Assembly: GCA_964016985.1 (NCBI GenBank)
Contig: OZ024825.1
Coordinates: 32,518,057-32,582,056, forward strand
DNA from: Anodontia alba
Taxonomy: Eukaryota; Mollusca; Bivalvia; Lucinida; Lucinidae
Length of the DNA: 64,000 nt
Direction: 5' to 3'
A model generated the notes under the pieces. That model did not search any database, was not told where the DNA came from, and saw only the letters and a program-made list of their open reading frames with translations. Below, one piece after another: positions 61,191-64,000 of this stretch. The position numbers were made by a program, and so were the translations under genes. Numbering within the stretch: the stretch's first letter is position 1; each line of letters starts with the position of its first letter.

Positions 61191-61449
61191 AATGGTTAAA
61201 CATTTCTCACAGATGATTTTTTGATACTCAAGAAAATCTCACTATACTAAATCAGTTTCACAACTTCCATTTAACATGATGCCATAAAGAATTTAAACAG
61301 GGTATGTTCAGTAGGCTTCTGGTAACAGATTCCAAGCCTTGTTCATAGATAACTATGCATTTGATTTTCGCCTCATTAAAGCAAATACAAGGCTATAGAC
61401 TTACAAATTTTCATTAGCTTTGGCAGTGGCACTAGCCAGGGTATACCAC

Positions 61450-61894
61450 AGTTCCAGAGAAGGTGTTTTTCACCTGAAAAGAACTGATATTTTTTTTCTT
61501 ATTTCTCCATAAAAACAAATGTTGTGGGTATTCATTAGAAGGGCCTTAGCAAGGCACTTCAAATGAGTACCTACAGCATATGATTTAGAGGAGAAAAAAA
61601 GAAAAATATCACGTGAATACTCCCTATTATCAGGAGGTATGGTAAACATGAAATCCTGGGCCCAGTTGTTCAAAGCGTCGTTAGCCTAAAGAGCTCGTTA
61701 GTGGTCAAAATGTTAACTCTTCTAGTAAGTACAGTATCTAATTCACAGGTATTTTTTGCTGAAAAAATGTGAGTAGCTTTTGCAAATGCAAAAGCTACTC
61801 ACATTTTTTCAGCAAAAATATATGCCATATTTAATTATCAAAGTGTTAATGAAACGTTAACTAATGACATCGTTAGTTTTGAACAACTGGGTCC
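61450..61894. repeat. FB-D and FB-C copy 8
   Basis: FB-D 61450-61645, then FB-C 61658-61894 (GGGCCCAGTTGTTCAAAGCG ... GAACAACTGGGTCC) with tip AGCTTTTGCAAATGCAAAAG. Confidence 0.85.
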
Positions 61895-61899
61895 TGGTC

Positions 61900-62596
61900 A
61901 CTTGATATATTAGTAGATTTTTATAAGGCTCAGATATTATCTGTGCAGCATGCTGGTCTTGATCAACAGGTGTATTGGAGCCATTTTTTTTCCTTAGCTT
62001 ATTTGTGGACATGTCAATTTTTCCTTTGGTTAATTATAGTTTTGTTTGAAATAGAGACCATTACATGTTTCATCATATATAATTTCAACCTTTAGCACTA
62101 GTATCTAGATCAGTGATATTTTATGCCCCCGCCATGAAGTTGAGAAGAGCATATAGTGTTACCTTTCGTCATACGTACGTCCGTGTGTCCATCCATACGT
62201 CCATAGTTTATAGTACTGTTCGTGTTTCCACAACTCCTACAGTTTTCAAGGTAATGCTTTGAAACTTGTAAGGCTATAGACTGAGCATTTGCATGCATGA
62301 AGGTCACAGAACTCTGATCAAGTATTTATTGCTGGAGTTACATCCCCTGCATTTACTTAGAAATTTTGCCTTATACACATGGCATTTGTTCAGAATAAAA
62401 CATCTACAAAGCCAAACTGGAGGGATCATCTATTTCTTATTTTTTTCACAGGAAACAGGGCATGACATTTCATTCAAAAGCAACTGAAAGAAATATGAAG
62501 CCCTTCTTTAGATTGTCTCAGTGTAACTCAAATAATGCTGAAAGACGTATAACACCAAATCCTTTGGGGACAGTTTGAAAGAAATGTCAAGCCCTA
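61900..62596. repeat. ATGCCCC-family fragment and FB-F remnants
   Basis: 62122-62340 begins TTATGCCCCCGCCATGAAGT and continues TACGTACGTCCGTGTGTCC. 62420-62590 has weak FB-F traces (CAGGAAACAGGGCATGACAT). Confidence 0.45.
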
Positions 62597-62810
62597 TTTA
62601 CCCTTGTCCTGCTGAATAAATTAAGATGCCACACCCACTTCTAATTTTCTACCAGTCAGATTACTTGATCCAAGTTGTTGATACAAATTCATACGCTTAA
62701 TGACAAACAGTGCAGATCCAGATCAGTTGGCTTCTGTTGAAGCCAACTGATCTGGATCTGCACTGTTTGCAAAGACAGGGTATAACCAGGCTCAGCAGGA
62801 CAATGGTTAA
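62597..62810. repeat. PB element, perfect hairpin
   Basis: TTTACCCTTGTCCTGCTGAA ... CTCAGCAGGACAATGGTTAA. Perfect hairpin CAAACAGTGCAGATCCAGAT ... ATCTGGATCTGCACTGTTTG. Confidence 0.85.
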
Positions 62811-63257
62811 TATATAAAAATAAAAAAAAAGACATTTTGACATATAATCTGCTGTTATTTATAACAACAGAGAGGCAGACTTGTTTCAATGTTGGATTCT
62901 TTTTTTATCTACCAGCAGTAAATAAGGCTCCCATTTATCAATGGGTGACTTAATGCACAAAAATGTTTACCAGATTATTTCTTCATAAGAAAAAATATCT
63001 ATAAAGGAATCCCTTATATCTTCAGAATGAAGACTAATCCCACAATTTATCAGTCTATATAGTAAACATGCAGAATTGGGTGTGGGGAGGTATGAAGGGA
63101 GGGCTTAAATTGATGAGGCCATTTATGTGATACAAAATCTTAGTGAAAAATAAATGCCATTATTCCTTATATTATACTTGTAGTGTGGTTGTAGTTCTTA
63201 CAAAGTTGAAAAACTTTGTAAAAAGATCATTGATTTCCTAAGAGTTAGGGATGGTCT

Positions 63258-63487
63258 GGGCCCAATTGTTCAAAGCATCGTTAACTTAACTAGCTTGGTA
63301 GTGGTCAAAACGTTAACTGTTCTAGTAAATACAATATCTAATTTACAGGTATTTTTGCTGAAAAATGTGAGTAGCTTTTGCAAATACTCACATTTTTTCA
63401 GCAAAAATATTAGCATATGCCATATTTAATGATCAAAGTTTTAACGATATGTTAACTAACGACATTGCTAGTTTTGAACAGCTGGGC
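63258..63487. repeat. Foldback element FB-C, copy 9
   Basis: GGGCCCAATTGTTCAAAGCA ... TTTTGAACAGCTGGG; one arm of the tip hairpin is truncated (GTAGCTTTTGCAAATACTCA). The remaining DNA to 64000 contains an AAAAGGAAAGAATTCACTCC half-hairpin at 63600 and no recognised exon. Confidence 0.8.
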
Positions 63488-64000
63488 ACAGGCTGATATT
63501 TAATACTCTTATTTATATTAAATATATTCAAGAGGACTAGATACACCTGGTAGGTTTTCTGTTTGCTCTCCTGTGCCCCTTCTGAAAAGGGATCTATTCT
63601 AAAAGGAAAGAATTCACTCCCACAGGGACATTTGACACTTTCTCAATGTGCCTTGGGTGTCTAGTAGTGTTCAAAAGTGGAGTCAGTTGCTAGTGGTGCA
63701 TTTTTGTGTACCCCAAATTAAGTTCAGGGGAGCACATAGGTGATGCCTTCATCCATCTGTTTTTATAATTTTGCTTCACCAGATCTGCTCAGAAGTAGAT
63801 AAAGGTTTTACACCGAAACATTTTACCTGATGATACAAAGGGCAGAGTAAAAAAACAACAAAAAAAAAATGTCTACAAGAATTATTGCCCTTTATATCTA
63901 TTATTCTCTTGTACAAAGCAGCACAAACCAAGTCTCTGTATTCAAAGCAGCGTAAGTTATTTAATATACTAGGTTTGGCACTTTGTATGTATTTAAACCA

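Noticed and set aside
63900..63957. Possible last SZT2 exon ending AAAGCAGC|GTAAGT
   Set aside because: A donor-like site exists, but there is no convincing acceptor and the translations do not resemble the SZT2 segment expected after exon s.

Overview
The window is eukaryotic nuclear DNA: genes are split by GT-AG introns, intergenic and intronic DNA is packed with short non-autonomous transposons, and codon use and intron style fit a marine or freshwater invertebrate. Gene content, tRNA-type SINEs and the abundant short foldback elements suggest a mollusc, most likely a bivalve; this is an inference from style, since no species-specific marker was tested.

Layout. 1-3.7 kb: a decayed mariner transposase, simple repeats and foldback elements. 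3.7-8.6 kb: a complete three-exon minus-strand gene for a 206-residue four-pass claudin/PMP22-like membrane protein. 8.6-14.6 kb: foldback elements, ATT/G/A simple repeats, then two adjacent broken non-LTR (LINE) reverse-transcriptase fragments. 14.6-18.5 kb: intergenic, with a paired ETS-type motif that could belong to a promoter. 18.55 kb to the right edge: the 5' part of a plus-strand gene that I identify as SZT2 (the KICSTOR subunit that tethers GATOR1 and so couples nutrient supply to mTORC1). Nineteen coding exons were placed; together they give 2817 nt = 939 codons with every intron phase consistent and no stop. The first coding exon and the 3' two thirds or more lie unresolved upstream or beyond the window.

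The introns are the unusual part. They hold perhaps a hundred short foldback (MITE-like) elements in about ten families. Several are almost perfect hairpins whose two arms carry the same private substitutions, so arms match each other better than they match other copies. Families with different termini share the same hairpin core. One group is flanked by TTAA and starts CCCT, as piggyBac-class elements do. Three elements end 11 to 22 bp from SZT2 splice acceptors, so they must form part of the 3' splice signals. Other local novelties are a 95-bp array of about 16 extra copies of an SZT2 exon tail plus its donor site, a diverged duplicate of a coding exon whose acceptor lies in transposon-derived sequence, a 91-bp palindromic satellite, and two TTAA insertions inside one older element.

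No rRNA gene, functional tRNA gene, CRISPR array, operon or bacterial feature was seen.
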